Of a stretch of 64,000 nucleotides of DNA, positions 18,642 to 29,500 are shown one piece after another. Within the stretch, counting starts at the first letter, position 1. Each line of letters begins with the position of its first letter. The notes under the pieces are model-generated. The model did no database searches and was not told the DNA's origin. It worked only from the letters and a program-made list of their open reading frames with translations. The translations under genes were made by a program, and so were the position numbers. This DNA comes from Mucilaginibacter_A sp050955045 (GTDB taxonomy: Bacteria > Bacteroidota > Bacteroidia > Sphingobacteriales > Sphingobacteriaceae), in NCBI GenBank assembly GCA_050955045.1, contig JBPBQV010000001.1:434001-498000 (forward strand). Direction: 5' to 3'.

Positions 18642-19970
18642 TCACTTATTCATCACCAGCTTAGTAGCCACCAGATCTCCTACTTTCTTACCATATTCAT
18701 GCGCTACCATGCAGGAATTATGAAAATGTAATCCGCCGTAAAAACGTGCCCAATTATTTTCTTGTGCAGCCGCCCTGAAAGACGGAAACGACCGACTTTT
18801 GATGCCAAACTCATTCTCGCTGGAATCTACATAAGCAATATTGTCGCCAAAAACACTCGTTAATGCTTCTGCTGCTGCGGAGGAAATGGTAGAATGGCCG
18901 CAAGTATATTCAGGAAAAGGTGGTGTTTGCAAGGTTGGCCGCCAGTCTGCATCAATAAATTTATTGATAACTGTTTCGGGCCGAACTGTATTATAATGAT
19001 ACTTAGCATCCCAGCATTCTATAAACCCATCGAACAGCGCAATGGAAGTTTTGGCAAAAGCGCAAACTGTTTTATCAAAATCAGCTTTGGATTGTTTGGC
19101 ACTAATGCCAACAATACTCATCCAGTGGCCCGGCGGCGAAAACTTTTTGGTACCAAACTGCACATGTCCCATCACATTCAATTTAAACGGATTATCATCC
19201 CAAAAATTGGCAATATGCAACTGCTCCGGCGTTAAATGGTCTCCTGCGTTTTTAATTTTCATTACCTCCTGATAATAAGGACTATTCTTATCCTTCATAT
19301 TATAAACCGGCGGCGGCGGCACCCGAAATTGTGAAGCACTATCCATCACCATCGGCCGGATGGTGTTCCAATGCGGCTCCATCGCTTCGGCATACATCGG
19401 CGGCGTAGGTACCCATCGGCCTTCTGTATTATCAATAGCGTACTTTGATGCACTTCTGGTTTTCAAATAGTTATCCTCTTTACTCCAAACTAAAATTGCT
19501 GCTCCTACTTTTTTGGCATAAGCTTCTGAAGCTATTTTCATTTCCTCCGGCATACCTTTGCTGCTGGCCATCAGTTTCAAACTATCAGTGTAATATTTCA
19601 GGCTTCCTGCGGGAAAAGTAACCGCTTCTCCAACCTGACAAAAAGCTAATAAAGCTGCGTATGGATAACAAATCGCGCTGTCTTTTCCAGGTTTTGGCAC
19701 AGCTTTTAAACCATTGATCTGTCCGGCCAACGATTGATAATGCTTTGAATTTCCGGCAGCAACTACTTCATAACCAGCAATATTCGCGTAAGCATAATTC
19801 CGCGAAGCAATGACAGGCGTAAAATTATTGCCCATCACCACATCGTTCAGCTCGTGTACGGTTTGAGAATACAAAGCTGGATTATCAAAAAAAATTTGGT
19901 AAGCCGTATTTTTTTGGCAAGAAGTAAGTCCCAAACTTATTACCAATAACAACAGCAAAATTTGTCTCAT
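18642..19970 (-). CDS. PAP2/vanadium-haloperoxidase-fold lipoprotein
   Basis: 442-aa exported lipoprotein (lipobox LTSC, Cys18) of the vanadium haloperoxidase/acid phosphatase superfamily. The phosphate- or vanadate-binding motifs are visible: K323 and R330 in KYHYNTVRPET, the PEYTCGHSTIS motif with His359, and R409 with His415/His417 in RFYGGLHFHNSC. Proteins of this type in Bacteroidota are annotated as vanadium-dependent haloperoxidases, but phosphatase activity is equally possible from sequence alone. It is followed after 40 bp (reading from 22044) by no shared stop/start, so it may be the last gene of the unit with GH65 and the FG-GAP protein. Confidence 0.85.
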   Translation of the reverse strand: MRQILLLLLVISLGLTSCQKNTAYQIFFDNPALYSQTVHELNDVVMGNNFTPVIASRNYAYANIAGYEVVAAGNSKHYQSLAGQINGLKAVPKPGKDSAICYPYAALLAFCQVGEAVTFPAGSLKYYTDSLKLMASSKGMPEEMKIASEAYAKKVGAAILVWSKEDNYLKTRSASKYAIDNTEGRWVPTPPMYAEAMEPHWNTIRPMVMDSASQFRVPPPPVYNMKDKNSPYYQEVMKIKNAGDHLTPEQLHIANFWDDNPFKLNVMGHVQFGTKKFSPPGHWMSIVGISAKQSKADFDKTVCAFAKTSIALFDGFIECWDAKYHYNTVRPETVINKFIDADWRPTLQTPPFPEYTCGHSTISSAAAEALTSVFGDNIAYVDSSENEFGIKSRSFPSFRAAAQENNWARFYGGLHFHNSCMVAHEYGKKVGDLVATKLVMNK

Positions 19971-20010
19971 AAAAGAAGTATGTTTTAAAATAACTAAATC
20001 TTCAATTTAA

Positions 20011-22044
20011 TTATTTTACCCTGTACGTTTGATGATTTGGACCGATGCCTGTAAGCGTAACTGATTTCCAGTGAGAAGGCAGTTTGCTTTTGATTTGTGT
20101 GATGCCATTTGGTGTGATATCCAATCCACCAAAACCCATTAGTAAACTTTGTAAAATCCCGCCTGCACCCGTTGCAAAATACGGATTTGTGCCGCCTTTT
20201 GTCTCTGCAATTACGCGGAAAGGCGGTACCAGATTTGGTTCATAAGATTCTTTAAACCAATGATATGCTTTTTCACCATTACCCAAACGCGAATATAACA
20301 AAGCAAAAATTGCCTGCGTCATCGCCGGCGTTCCTTCATTCGGAATCCGTGTTTCGTAGTAAGCTAAATCCTTTTTGATCTGTGCAGGATCAGTAATTGT
20401 TTTTAGCGGATAAGCCAGCAGATTGACATCGCCTTGTTTGATTCCTTCGCCGTGATAACTCGCATGTTCCTGCGTTACACCATTTGTCAATTTTAAAATC
20501 GGAATATTTTGCGCTACCAAAGCCCAATCTGCATTAGCTTGGATACCCAATAACTTAGCTGCCGCCGCTGCATTTTGAAGGTTTACTTTTGCTGCTGCGT
20601 TTGTAAATGCATTGTTATCTACATTTTCCGCCCATTCATCTGCAGCAACCACATTTTTAATGTCGAAATGCCCGGCACCGTTCCGTTCTACCCGGCTTGC
20701 CCAGAAGTCAGCACAAGCAGAAATGACTGGCCAGCCCCGTTCGCGCAGCCAGGTTTTATCCTGCGTTACACAGTAATAATTCCAGGCCGCGTTGGCTACA
20801 TCCGCAGTAATATGGTGTTCAAACGGACCGCTTAAAGCCCAAACCGGCGTTTCTTCTACACCTGTTCCGGCACTTTCCCAGGGATACATTGCACCTTTAA
20901 AACCATGCGAAAACGCATTTTTACGCGCAGCTTCCAATCTTTCAAAGCGATATTCGACCAGTGATTTTGCAATTTCCGGATGCAAAACAAGCAATGCCGG
21001 ATACATCCAGACTTCGGTGTCCCAAAAAACATGTCCATTATAACCCAAACCTGAAAGCCCCATCGGCGATGGCGAAAAAGCAGTTCCGGAACGCGAAAAC
21101 GAATACAAATGGTACAACATGCTGTGGATATCCTGCTGTGCCTGTGCATCGCCTTCAATTTTAATATCACTTTTCCACAATTCATCCCAAGCCTGGTTAT
21201 GAAATTTCAGCAAGCGGTCATGACCTTCCAAACGGGCAAAAATGGTTAAACGTTCCACTTCGTTCAGCGGATCATCATGATGCGCAGAAGTAATGGAAGA
21301 ACCAATCACCGAAAAAGTATAAGCTTCGCCAGCTTTCAGGTTTTTGCTGAACTTCATCAGGTGCATGTTGCTGTCCCACATTTCGTGGATTACACTCGGT
21401 TCCTGCCCATGTGGTTCGCCAAACAAAAAACTCGTGGAAGCACATAATTGTAATTTCCCTGTCGGGCTTTTTGCGGTAGATGTAAGCAGCTTGAGCGTTA
21501 CATGCGGTCGGTCGATTTCGTTGTAATAATTCTGAACCTCGCGCAACGCATCCGGCGCTTCCATTACGCTTGCCGGTGTAATCGTGATGTCCTTTTTGGC
21601 TGTGATCGAAATATCCATTAAAACCGTAAACGGCAACTGGCGCAACGAATAATAGGTGTATTTGATCGTGGCCTCATCACCATAAGAAAAAGTAGTGGTA
21701 AAAGAAGCATGTTGCATATCCAGCTCCTGTTTCATATTGCTGGCAGATTTGGTATCCAAACGTTTACCGTTAATATCCAGATGCATATTCAGCAGGTTGA
21801 AACTGTTTAAGAAGTTGCTGACACGGCCGCGCCCATACTGATCATAAACGCCGGCGAGCACCACGTTTTTTACCTGAAAAGGTTCCGGAGAAGAGACAAT
21901 TCCGATCATACCGTTGGCAACCGTAGCGCCAAAATAATTTGCCGGATCAATTCTATCTGCAGAAATATGCCAGGCATCCTGCGCTTTTGCTTGAAAAAGA
22001 CAACAAAAAATACCCGATAAAAACAGTATCAGCTTTTTTTTCAT
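20011..22044 (-). CDS. GH65 family glycoside hydrolase, kojibiose-hydrolase type
   Basis: 677-aa exported enzyme (signal peptide cleaved near AKAQ). GH65 hallmarks: GHVFWDTEVWMYP (337-349), the YRFERLEAARKNA plus GFKGAMYPWESA block (365-392), and the acid motif DEWAENVDNNAFTN with Glu470. GH65 contains both phosphorylases, which have one catalytic Glu, and hydrolases, which have a second. Here Glu614 in VIAETKGGTNPYFATGAGG sits where characterised Bacteroidota GH65 alpha-1,2-glucosidases (Flavobacterium, Mucilaginibacter) have their base, so hydrolysis of kojibiose or a related alpha-glucoside is predicted. The start overlaps the stop of the FG-GAP gene by 4 bp, so the two are translationally coupled. 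Confidence 0.9.
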   Translation of the reverse strand: MKKKLILFLSGIFCCLFQAKAQDAWHISADRIDPANYFGATVANGMIGIVSSPEPFQVKNVVLAGVYDQYGRGRVSNFLNSFNLLNMHLDINGKRLDTKSASNMKQELDMQHASFTTTFSYGDEATIKYTYYSLRQLPFTVLMDISITAKKDITITPASVMEAPDALREVQNYYNEIDRPHVTLKLLTSTAKSPTGKLQLCASTSFLFGEPHGQEPSVIHEMWDSNMHLMKFSKNLKAGEAYTFSVIGSSITSAHHDDPLNEVERLTIFARLEGHDRLLKFHNQAWDELWKSDIKIEGDAQAQQDIHSMLYHLYSFSRSGTAFSPSPMGLSGLGYNGHVFWDTEVWMYPALLVLHPEIAKSLVEYRFERLEAARKNAFSHGFKGAMYPWESAGTGVEETPVWALSGPFEHHITADVANAAWNYYCVTQDKTWLRERGWPVISACADFWASRVERNGAGHFDIKNVVAADEWAENVDNNAFTNAAAKVNLQNAAAAAKLLGIQANADWALVAQNIPILKLTNGVTQEHASYHGEGIKQGDVNLLAYPLKTITDPAQIKKDLAYYETRIPNEGTPAMTQAIFALLYSRLGNGEKAYHWFKESYEPNLVPPFRVIAETKGGTNPYFATGAGGILQSLLMGFGGLDITPNGITQIKSKLPSHWKSVTLTGIGPNHQTYRVK

Positions 22045-25000
22045 GGTTTGGATTTAGGTTTTGAACGAAAAAATTCGATTCCTTCGTTATTTCTGGCGAC
22101 GGCGTAAATATAGCCGTTTTTAGTCTTGATTTTTTTGATGTCACGCACTTCTCCACGCAGCAAAAAACCATTATTTTCCGAGGAAAAAGTTTGAAAATTC
22201 CGGTTACCAGCGTTGATTAAAACGTTGCCAAAATCCGCATCGTATCGGCCTTCATAAGGCAAAACGCCGTAAAAATTTCCGGCTGCAAGCACATCTTTTT
22301 TACCATCTTCATTAACGTCATCGGCCTGCAAAGCAAACAAAGGTGCTACTTGTGCCGACGACGGAAACGCTTTGAACTCAAAATTGCCAGCTCCTTTATT
22401 ATAAAAAATGCCTGAGGTAAACGAATTGACCGTCAATACTTTATTAACATCCAATGAATCGCCAAATAATTCTTGTACCGTTTTTCCGGCAAAATCATGA
22501 TAGTACAAAAATTTCTTTTTAAGCAGCGGCACTTGCTTTTCAATTTCACCTTTTCCTAAAAAAGTATAATCTTTTTGATTGATGCTGTAAGTAAGCAAAG
22601 GATCGATAATTCCATTTTTATCCAAATCGGACAAGTACAATTTTACCGGATTTTCTACTGTTGGTTTTAGCTTGGAATTCCAGCCATAATTGCCAGCGAT
22701 GATATCCACTTTTCCGTCGCCGTCCATATCCGCAAGCGCAATTTTTTGCCACCAACCTGATAACTGATCCATTTGTGCCGAATGTTGCGGCACCAGTTTC
22801 CCTTTTTGGTTGATAAAAAATTTTGCCGGCATCCATTCTCCGGCAACAACCAGATCTGGCCAGCTATCATTATTTAAATCTGCAAAATCAGCAGAACGAA
22901 TCATTCCTGCATTTTTAAGTCCGGCCGGAATTGCTATTTGATGGAAATTGCCTCGGCCATCGTTCATTAAAAGATAAGATTCCGGAATTTTACCAAACGC
23001 GTACGCATCAGGTGCACCGGCTACAAAAATATCAGGAAAGCCATTGTGATTTACATCAGCAACTGCAACAGCAGCTTTATTTACTTTGATGGATGGAATA
23101 GAATTTGAACGTTTGAAATTTCCTTTTCCATCATTTAAATATAAGCGATCTGCCAGTCCCGGCGAACCATTTGGCAATTCGTTTCCGCCACTAACAACAT
23201 ACAAATCCGGATTACCGTCCTGATTTACATCGATAAAAACAGCATCCACACTTTCGCTTGCTGCATCTGCCAAAAAAACTGACTGAACTGATTCTTTGAA
23301 ACCACCATTTTTTTGCTGGATAAACAAAGCTCCGGCTTGCCTTTTCGCGCCGCAGACGTAAAAATCATCCAGGCCGTCGTTGTTTATATCTGCAACGGCC
23401 ATTCGCGGACCTTCCGTAGAAAGCATGTGTGGAATAAGCGGTTGCATATTAAAATCAACGAAATTGTTTTCCTGATGCTTCCAAACCATTTTTTGGGTTG
23501 AAGTTGTATTTTCAAACAAAAACGGTTTTGGTGGGAAGAATGAATGTTGATCGAATTTTCCCAAAGCATTTTTTTGGTTGATGTTGAGCAACTGATTTGC
23601 TTTTACATTTTTAATAATCTGATAAGTCTGGTTTGGCCAAACGATTAACAAACTATCTGCTTTTTGAATTTTATTCAGTCCAAAATGCAGTTTTGGTTCC
23701 ACCGAAGATTGAAAGCCCCGCGTTAACATTAGCTGTTCATACTGCATTTGTTTTCCGCAAAAAAGGTATGCTTTGGCACCAATTCCAAAATGATTATCGG
23801 GATTGCCAGTAAACTTTATGCTGAGGTAGTTGCTGCTTTTATCGGTGTTTTTATAGATGCAGGCTTCGTGGTTCAGGTTATTGGTGATCAAATCCAGATG
23901 GCCGCTATTGTTCAAATCCGCATAAGCTGCACCATTGGAAAGCATGGCATCTTTTATTCCCCAGATACTGCTTTTATCGGTAAATTTTTCGCTTTGCGTT
24001 CCTTTAAAAATAAAACTATGCGCTTCGCCTGTTGGCATTTTATCCAAAACCAAACTATCGGATTGATGGCCGCTCATCAACGCTGCCTGGACAGATAAAT
24101 CAGAAATATAGCTGATATAGTCCATATCCGTTGGCCGCCGTTTGATGCCGTTTGCGATAAATAAATCCTTAATGCCGTCGTTATCAAAATCAGCCATTAA
24201 TGGGCTCCAGCTCCAATCCGTAGCCGCAACGCCGTCCATCAAAGCCACATCGCTGAAAGCTTCGCCGTTGCCAAGATTTTTTTGCAGGCAATTGCGCGAA
24301 TACTGATTCTGAAATCCGCCGTTTACAATTTTGTATTTATACTGATCGTAGGTTTCGTCGCCACCGTAAGTTTTTAAGATATTTTCTTCTGCCGGAAGCA
24401 TATCAGCAGTAAAAATATCCAACTGACCGTCGTTGTTAAAATCAGCCATATCGTTGCCCATGCTAAAACGGCTGTAATGGTTAAAATGCTTTGCGCCTGC
24501 TTCGGTAAATGTGCCGTTGTGGTTGTTGATGTAGTAATAATCATTCTCGTGGAAATCATTTCCCACGTAAATATCTTCCCAGCCGTCGTTGTTTAAATCT
24601 CCAACGGCAACACCCAAACCGTAACCTAACGCGCTGCTGTAAATGCCAGACTTTAAGGTTGCATCTACAAAATGGCCTTTTTGATTGAGATATAATTTGC
24701 TGCCAGCCAGCTGATTAACTTTTCTGCGCGAACTGGTATCGCCGTAAGTTTCTACCGAGTGGTTGGATTGATTGAGTAAAAAGCAATCCAGCTTTCCGTC
24801 ATGATTGTAATCAAAAAAAACTGCTTGTGTAGAATAACCGGAAAAATCCAAACCAAATTCTGCTGATTTTTCCGAAAAAGTGCCATCATGATTATTGATA
24901 TATAATAAACTATGGCCTTTCAGATTTAGTTTTCCTGCAACAGCGCAAACATAAATATCCAACCAGCCATCATTGTTTACATCAGCCATAGTTACGCCTG

Positions 25001-25379
25001 TACACCAATCGGCAGAACCATTTACGCCAGCTTTTTGTGTGATGTCAGTGAACTGATAATTGCCTTTATTCAGATATAATTTGTTGCCGCCTTTTTTATT
25101 TGCCGTAAAAAACAGATCGGGCAAACCATCATTGTTGATATCTCCAACCGCCACGCCGCCGCCATTGTAGAAATACAAATATTGCAGCATGCCCGGTGCA
25201 TCGTTATCGGTTAGTTTGTTGTTAAAAGTAACATGGGTTTGGGTTGAATTGAGCAGCTGAAAAAGCGGCTTTTCCAGTTGCCTTTTCTGACAGGAAACGA
25301 AAATCAGACAGTTTAATCCCCCCAAAAAAAGTAGCTTTTTAATGAAAATACGCGGAAAATTTTGAATGATCGGAAACAA
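22041..25379 (-). CDS. FG-GAP/VCBS and ASPIC/UnbV repeat lipoprotein, 1112 aa
   Basis: Large surface lipoprotein (lipobox FVSC, about Cys30). It is built from FG-GAP beta-propeller repeats with Ca-binding loops of the form DxNxDGxxD, for example GDINNDGLPDLFF and ADVNNDGWLDIYV, and contains the UnbV/ASPIC segment (LSIKFTGNPDNHFGIGAKAYL ... QLMLTRGFQSSVEP), followed by a second set of repeats. The open frame starts with TTG at 25379; no in-frame ATG lies before the signal peptide. The last bases overlap the GH65 start (ATGA). Proteins of this type commonly accompany SusCD systems; a glycan- or ligand-binding role is likely but unproven. Paralogous to 26512-29817. Confidence 0.88.
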   Translation of the reverse strand: MFPIIQNFPRIFIKKLLFLGGLNCLIFVSCQKRQLEKPLFQLLNSTQTHVTFNNKLTDNDAPGMLQYLYFYNGGGVAVGDINNDGLPDLFFTANKKGGNKLYLNKGNYQFTDITQKAGVNGSADWCTGVTMADVNNDGWLDIYVCAVAGKLNLKGHSLLYINNHDGTFSEKSAEFGLDFSGYSTQAVFFDYNHDGKLDCFLLNQSNHSVETYGDTSSRRKVNQLAGSKLYLNQKGHFVDATLKSGIYSSALGYGLGVAVGDLNNDGWEDIYVGNDFHENDYYYINNHNGTFTEAGAKHFNHYSRFSMGNDMADFNNDGQLDIFTADMLPAEENILKTYGGDETYDQYKYKIVNGGFQNQYSRNCLQKNLGNGEAFSDVALMDGVAATDWSWSPLMADFDNDGIKDLFIANGIKRRPTDMDYISYISDLSVQAALMSGHQSDSLVLDKMPTGEAHSFIFKGTQSEKFTDKSSIWGIKDAMLSNGAAYADLNNSGHLDLITNNLNHEACIYKNTDKSSNYLSIKFTGNPDNHFGIGAKAYLFCGKQMQYEQLMLTRGFQSSVEPKLHFGLNKIQKADSLLIVWPNQTYQIIKNVKANQLLNINQKNALGKFDQHSFFPPKPFLFENTTSTQKMVWKHQENNFVDFNMQPLIPHMLSTEGPRMAVADINNDGLDDFYVCGAKRQAGALFIQQKNGGFKESVQSVFLADAASESVDAVFIDVNQDGNPDLYVVSGGNELPNGSPGLADRLYLNDGKGNFKRSNSIPSIKVNKAAVAVADVNHNGFPDIFVAGAPDAYAFGKIPESYLLMNDGRGNFHQIAIPAGLKNAGMIRSADFADLNNDSWPDLVVAGEWMPAKFFINQKGKLVPQHSAQMDQLSGWWQKIALADMDGDGKVDIIAGNYGWNSKLKPTVENPVKLYLSDLDKNGIIDPLLTYSINQKDYTFLGKGEIEKQVPLLKKKFLYYHDFAGKTVQELFGDSLDVNKVLTVNSFTSGIFYNKGAGNFEFKAFPSSAQVAPLFALQADDVNEDGKKDVLAAGNFYGVLPYEGRYDADFGNVLINAGNRNFQTFSSENNGFLLRGEVRDIKKIKTKNGYIYAVARNNEGIEFFRSKPKSKP

Positions 25380-25494
25380 GATTTAATCTAATTTTTAAGA
25401 AAACCATGCAGCATTTTAAACATTGTGTACCTGAAAATTTCGGTTTATAATCAACTTTAAATGTATAATTTTTTTGATTGGCGATACTTCTTTT

Positions 25495-25551
25495 ACTGCA
25501 TAAAAATTAAGGCCACCAATTTTTTATTGCTAAAAGAAGCATGTACTTTTA
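25495..25551. repeat. Inverted pair of the GA-form word, 57 bp
   Basis: TACTTCTTTTA (25495-25505) faces TAAAAGAAGCA (25541-25551) in the divergent gap between the FG-GAP gene and the GyrI-like gene. The centre is AT-rich (ATAAAAATT and AATTTTTTAT can also pair). No gene within. Confidence 0.7.
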
Positions 25552-25574
25552 ACACCCGACTATTGCCATCCTGA

Positions 25575-26522
25575 ATGAAGAAAATACTTGTTTTTATTGT
25601 ACTGATACTGGCTGTTGCTTTGGTTTGTCTGATCCCGTTCAAGCAGCAAAAAATGATCAATATTAAAGTTCAATATTTCATTGCCTTGCAACAATTGCTT
25701 CAACCCGAAAACTGGAGAAAGTGGCAGCCGGAAATAAAACAAGCCTGGGAAAAAGATTCGGTACAGGTAAAATTAACCAAAAACAAACTAAAAAAAACTT
25801 TCACTTATGCAGCCCCAAAAATTTTGTTGCTGGTAAACAACGAACAAGGATTTGCTTTTAATATTTTAAAGGATATTTATGGTAAAGTTAACTCTTACAC
25901 TTACATTGCTATACCAAAACTTATTGATAATACAGCAAATATTATTGTAGTTACCAGAACTAGTATAGTTAAACTACTTTATGAGTTTTTCATTAATAAT
26001 TCAACCCAAACAGATATTATTTCCTTAAAAAACTATTTGGAAGATCCGCGCCAGTATTATGGCTTTGATATCAGGCGTACCATGGTTACCGACAGTAACA
26101 TAGTAGTTGAAAAAAAGAGGATTTTAGTCAAAAATAAATCTTTGGAAATTGCGCAGACCGAGCAAGATTTAAAGGCTTATATCCAACAGCAAAACCTCAA
26201 AATTGTACAGCCTGTTATTGCAGATATCCGCAATATCGGCCAAGATTCGCTACGGTTGATGATTGGTTTGCCCATTAATAAACAAACTGTTTCCGGCGGA
26301 AAAATCCAGTTTATGCACCAGCCACCGCACGGGCACATGCTAATCGGATTTTATAACGGAAGATATGGCGGCAGGCAAAAGCTTTATCTGGCGATGAAAA
26401 CCTATATCGCCGATCATAATTTATCTTCTCCGGAGGATGCTTACGAGAAGTATCTGGACAATAAAATACCTGTAAGCGATACGAGCTGGGTACGCTTACA
26501 GGTAAACTTTCCTATTTTTTAG
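25575..26522 (+). CDS. GyrI-like effector-binding-domain protein with N-terminal anchor
   Basis: 315 aa. The first 23 residues are one hydrophobic segment (MKKILVFIVLILAVALVCLIPF), a membrane anchor or uncleaved signal. The middle part is divergent. The C-terminal 80 residues match the GyrI/AraC effector-binding fold (GGKIQFMHQPPHGHMLIGFYNGRYG, then KTYIADHNLSSPEDAYEKYL, then WVRLQVNFPIF). Such proteins often combine an SRPBCC-like and a GyrI-like domain and bind hydrophobic small molecules; the function here is unknown. It ends tail to tail with the FG-GAP gene at 26512, overlapping by 11 bp. Confidence 0.78.
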   Translation: MKKILVFIVLILAVALVCLIPFKQQKMINIKVQYFIALQQLLQPENWRKWQPEIKQAWEKDSVQVKLTKNKLKKTFTYAAPKILLLVNNEQGFAFNILKDIYGKVNSYTYIAIPKLIDNTANIIVVTRTSIVKLLYEFFINNSTQTDIISLKNYLEDPRQYYGFDIRRTMVTDSNIVVEKKRILVKNKSLEIAQTEQDLKAYIQQQNLKIVQPVIADIRNIGQDSLRLMIGLPINKQTVSGGKIQFMHQPPHGHMLIGFYNGRYGGRQKLYLAMKTYIADHNLSSPEDAYEKYLDNKIPVSDTSWVRLQVNFPIF

Positions 26523-29500
26523 GCTGCGTAAATATTTGCAGCGCATCATTGTTTCGGGCGATGACAATGCTGGTGCCGCTTTTGGTTTTGATGGATTTTA
26601 TGTCGCGTACTTCTCCTTTGATAAAAATACCGCTGACTGATGGCTGCACATAAGTAAAACCATGTTGTGGATTACCTAAAAAGGTAGTGCCGTAACTGGC
26701 ATCGTAACGGCCCACTTCGGGTTTCAGGCCGTAAAAGTTTCCGCCCAAAACCAGATCGGGGATATTATCGTGATTGACATCCGTTACCAAAACACTGAAA
26801 ACCGGCGAAAGCTGACTTTGTACCGGCAACGGCTGCATGTTAAACCGGCCTTCTCCCTGATTATAAAACACACAAGTTTGGGTTTGATCGACAGTTAAAA
26901 CGGATGCTTTTTCTAATTCTTCCGGGGTAAAAACAGCATCAATCCCTTTGCCTGCATAAGCATCATAACGCAAAATTTTCTTTTTGAGGTAAGGCAACTG
27001 CTTTAGCAAATCATCATGCAAGTTGAAAATATAAGGTTTGCCATCGGTTTTATAATAAACCGGGATGGATTCGCTTTGACCGTTTCCATCAAAATCAGCA
27101 ACATATAGTTTTGCCGGATGATTTACATTGGCCTGAATCTTAGAATTCAAACCATTGTTGCCGGCAATTAAATCTATTTTTCCATCGCCGTTCAAATCGC
27201 CTACACTCAGACAATTCCACCAGCCGAAAGAGTTGGCGATTTCTGCTGTTTTCAGGAGTTTACCATTTACATATTTCAAGATCGTGACCGGCATCCAATC
27301 ACCCACAATTACCAACGCGTTTTTCCCGGAGCCATCCAAATCCACCCATTGCGCATCGGTAACCATACCTAACTTTTGCAGTTGCGGAGCGATACTGGCT
27401 GTTACATCTGTAAAATTTCCCTTGCCATCATTTCTGAATAATTTGCTTGTCGGGATAACGCCATATGAACCAGGAATGCTCCTTCCACCAATAAATAAAT
27501 CGCCATTGTTACTGTTCATCCGCACACAGGAAGCATTGATGGAAAGCAACGGCCAGCCTTTAAACTGCCGCAAAAAATTGCTTTTACCATCGTTGATATA
27601 TAAGCGGGAAACCAAATTGAGCGAGCCTTCATGTTCCTGATTACCACCGGAAACAACGATCAAATCCTGATCGCCATCATGGTCTGCATCTAAAAACAAC
27701 GCGCCAATATCTTCACTTAATTTATCCTGCTCAAAAGCAAATTCTTTTTTCGGAATAAATGTTCCGTTGGGCTGCTGGATGAATAGTTTTGCCGTATCAT
27801 CAATCGCGCCGCCCATAAAAAAATCATCCAAACCATCGCCGTTCACATCAGCAACGGCCAGTTTCGGTCCTTCGGTAGAGAGCATTTTCGGGATCAATCG
27901 TTGCTCATCAAAATCCTTGTAATCGTTTTCTTTGTGGGTGATATCGCCACTGATTACTTCGGCCGTACTGTTTTTATAGTATGTTTTTAAGCGTGTTGTT
28001 TTGGGATGAAATTGTTGATCAGCATTTTTCTGAAGCAGTTTTAAAGTCGAATTAATCTTCACATTTTGCAAAATCTGCATCTTCAAATCCGGCCATACTA
28101 TTTTTACACTATCAATTTTAGTGTTCTTGCCAATACCAAAGTTCAATACCGGCTCCGAGCTGCTTTCAAAACCGCGTACTGGCATTTGCTCAATCAGCTG
28201 TTGATTATTTTTGGTGTAAACCGTTACTTTCGCACCAATGCCAAAAGTATTTTTACCGTTGCCCTGCAACTGCACTTTCAAAAAATGCGCTTTTATTTTC
28301 TCGGAGGATGTATTTCGGTAAATAAAAGCAGTACCGTTTTCATTGTTTACCACCAGGTCCAGATCACCGTCGCCATCCAGATCGCCATAAGCCGCACCAT
28401 TGCTGAATGTTGGTGTATTTAAGCCCAAAGCTTCCGTTTCGTTTTTAAACTGCAGGTTTTTCTGGTTGATGAAACCATAATTGGGAATTGGTGTCGATGG
28501 CATTTTATCTAAAAAAGCCTTCATTTTAAAGCCGCCTTTTTTAGCCATGTTCATCGCTTCTTCACTGCTGAAATAAGCCAGAAAATCCTGGTTCGTTAAA
28601 TCCTTGCTGATGCCGTTGCTTACGTAAATATCCTTCCAGCCGTCGTTGTTAAAATCGAAACAAAGCGCGCCCCAGCTCCAATCGGTCGCGTTTACACCTG
28701 CCAGGCAGGCAATATCGCTGAACGTGCCGTCGCCATTATTTAACTGCAAACAATTGCTGGTAAACTGATGATGGAAATCACTCTGTAATTTAGCGTTGTA
28801 CACATCATAATCATCAAACTTGGTGGTGGTTTTGAGGCGATAATCGCTTTCGGGCAGCATGTCCGTAGTAAAAACGTCCAGTAAGCCGTCATTGTTGATG
28901 TCCGCCATATCTGATCCCATAGACGACATGCTCATGTGACCCATTGCATCGTTGCTGTTTTCTTTAAAAGTGCCGTTGTGTTTGTTAAGATACAAGTAAT
29001 CGTGCTCAAAAAAATCATTGGAAACGTACAGATCATCCCAGCCGGTATTGTTGATATCACCAGCTGCAATGCCTAAGCCGAAACCGATTTCGCTACCATA
29101 AATTCCTGCCTTTGCGCTGATGTCTGTAAATTTTCCGTTGTCATTCCGGTACAAACGATCACCGTTTTTCGGATCGCGTGTATTACGCAGATTTTTGTTA
29201 TAACCAAAACTCCCGATTGGGCGGTAACTGTTGTTTAGCATAAAACAATCAAGATTGCCATCGTGGTCAAAATCAAAAAAGATAGCTTGAGTTGATAAAC
29301 CTTTATCGTCCAAACCGTATTGCGCAGCTTCTTCCTTAAAAGTGCCATCTTTTTGATTGATGTACAGTTCATTTGCCCGCTCAGCCTCCGTGGTTCCACT
29401 GCTGTTACAAACGTAAATATCCAGCCAGCCATCTCCATTAATATCTACCATAGAAGTGCCGGTATGCCATCGGTGTGCTCCTTTTATGCCTGCTTTTTCA

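Noticed and set aside
18642..19970. Firm call of vanadium chloroperoxidase
   Set aside because: The motifs are shared with acid phosphatases of the same fold; the sequence does not separate the two.
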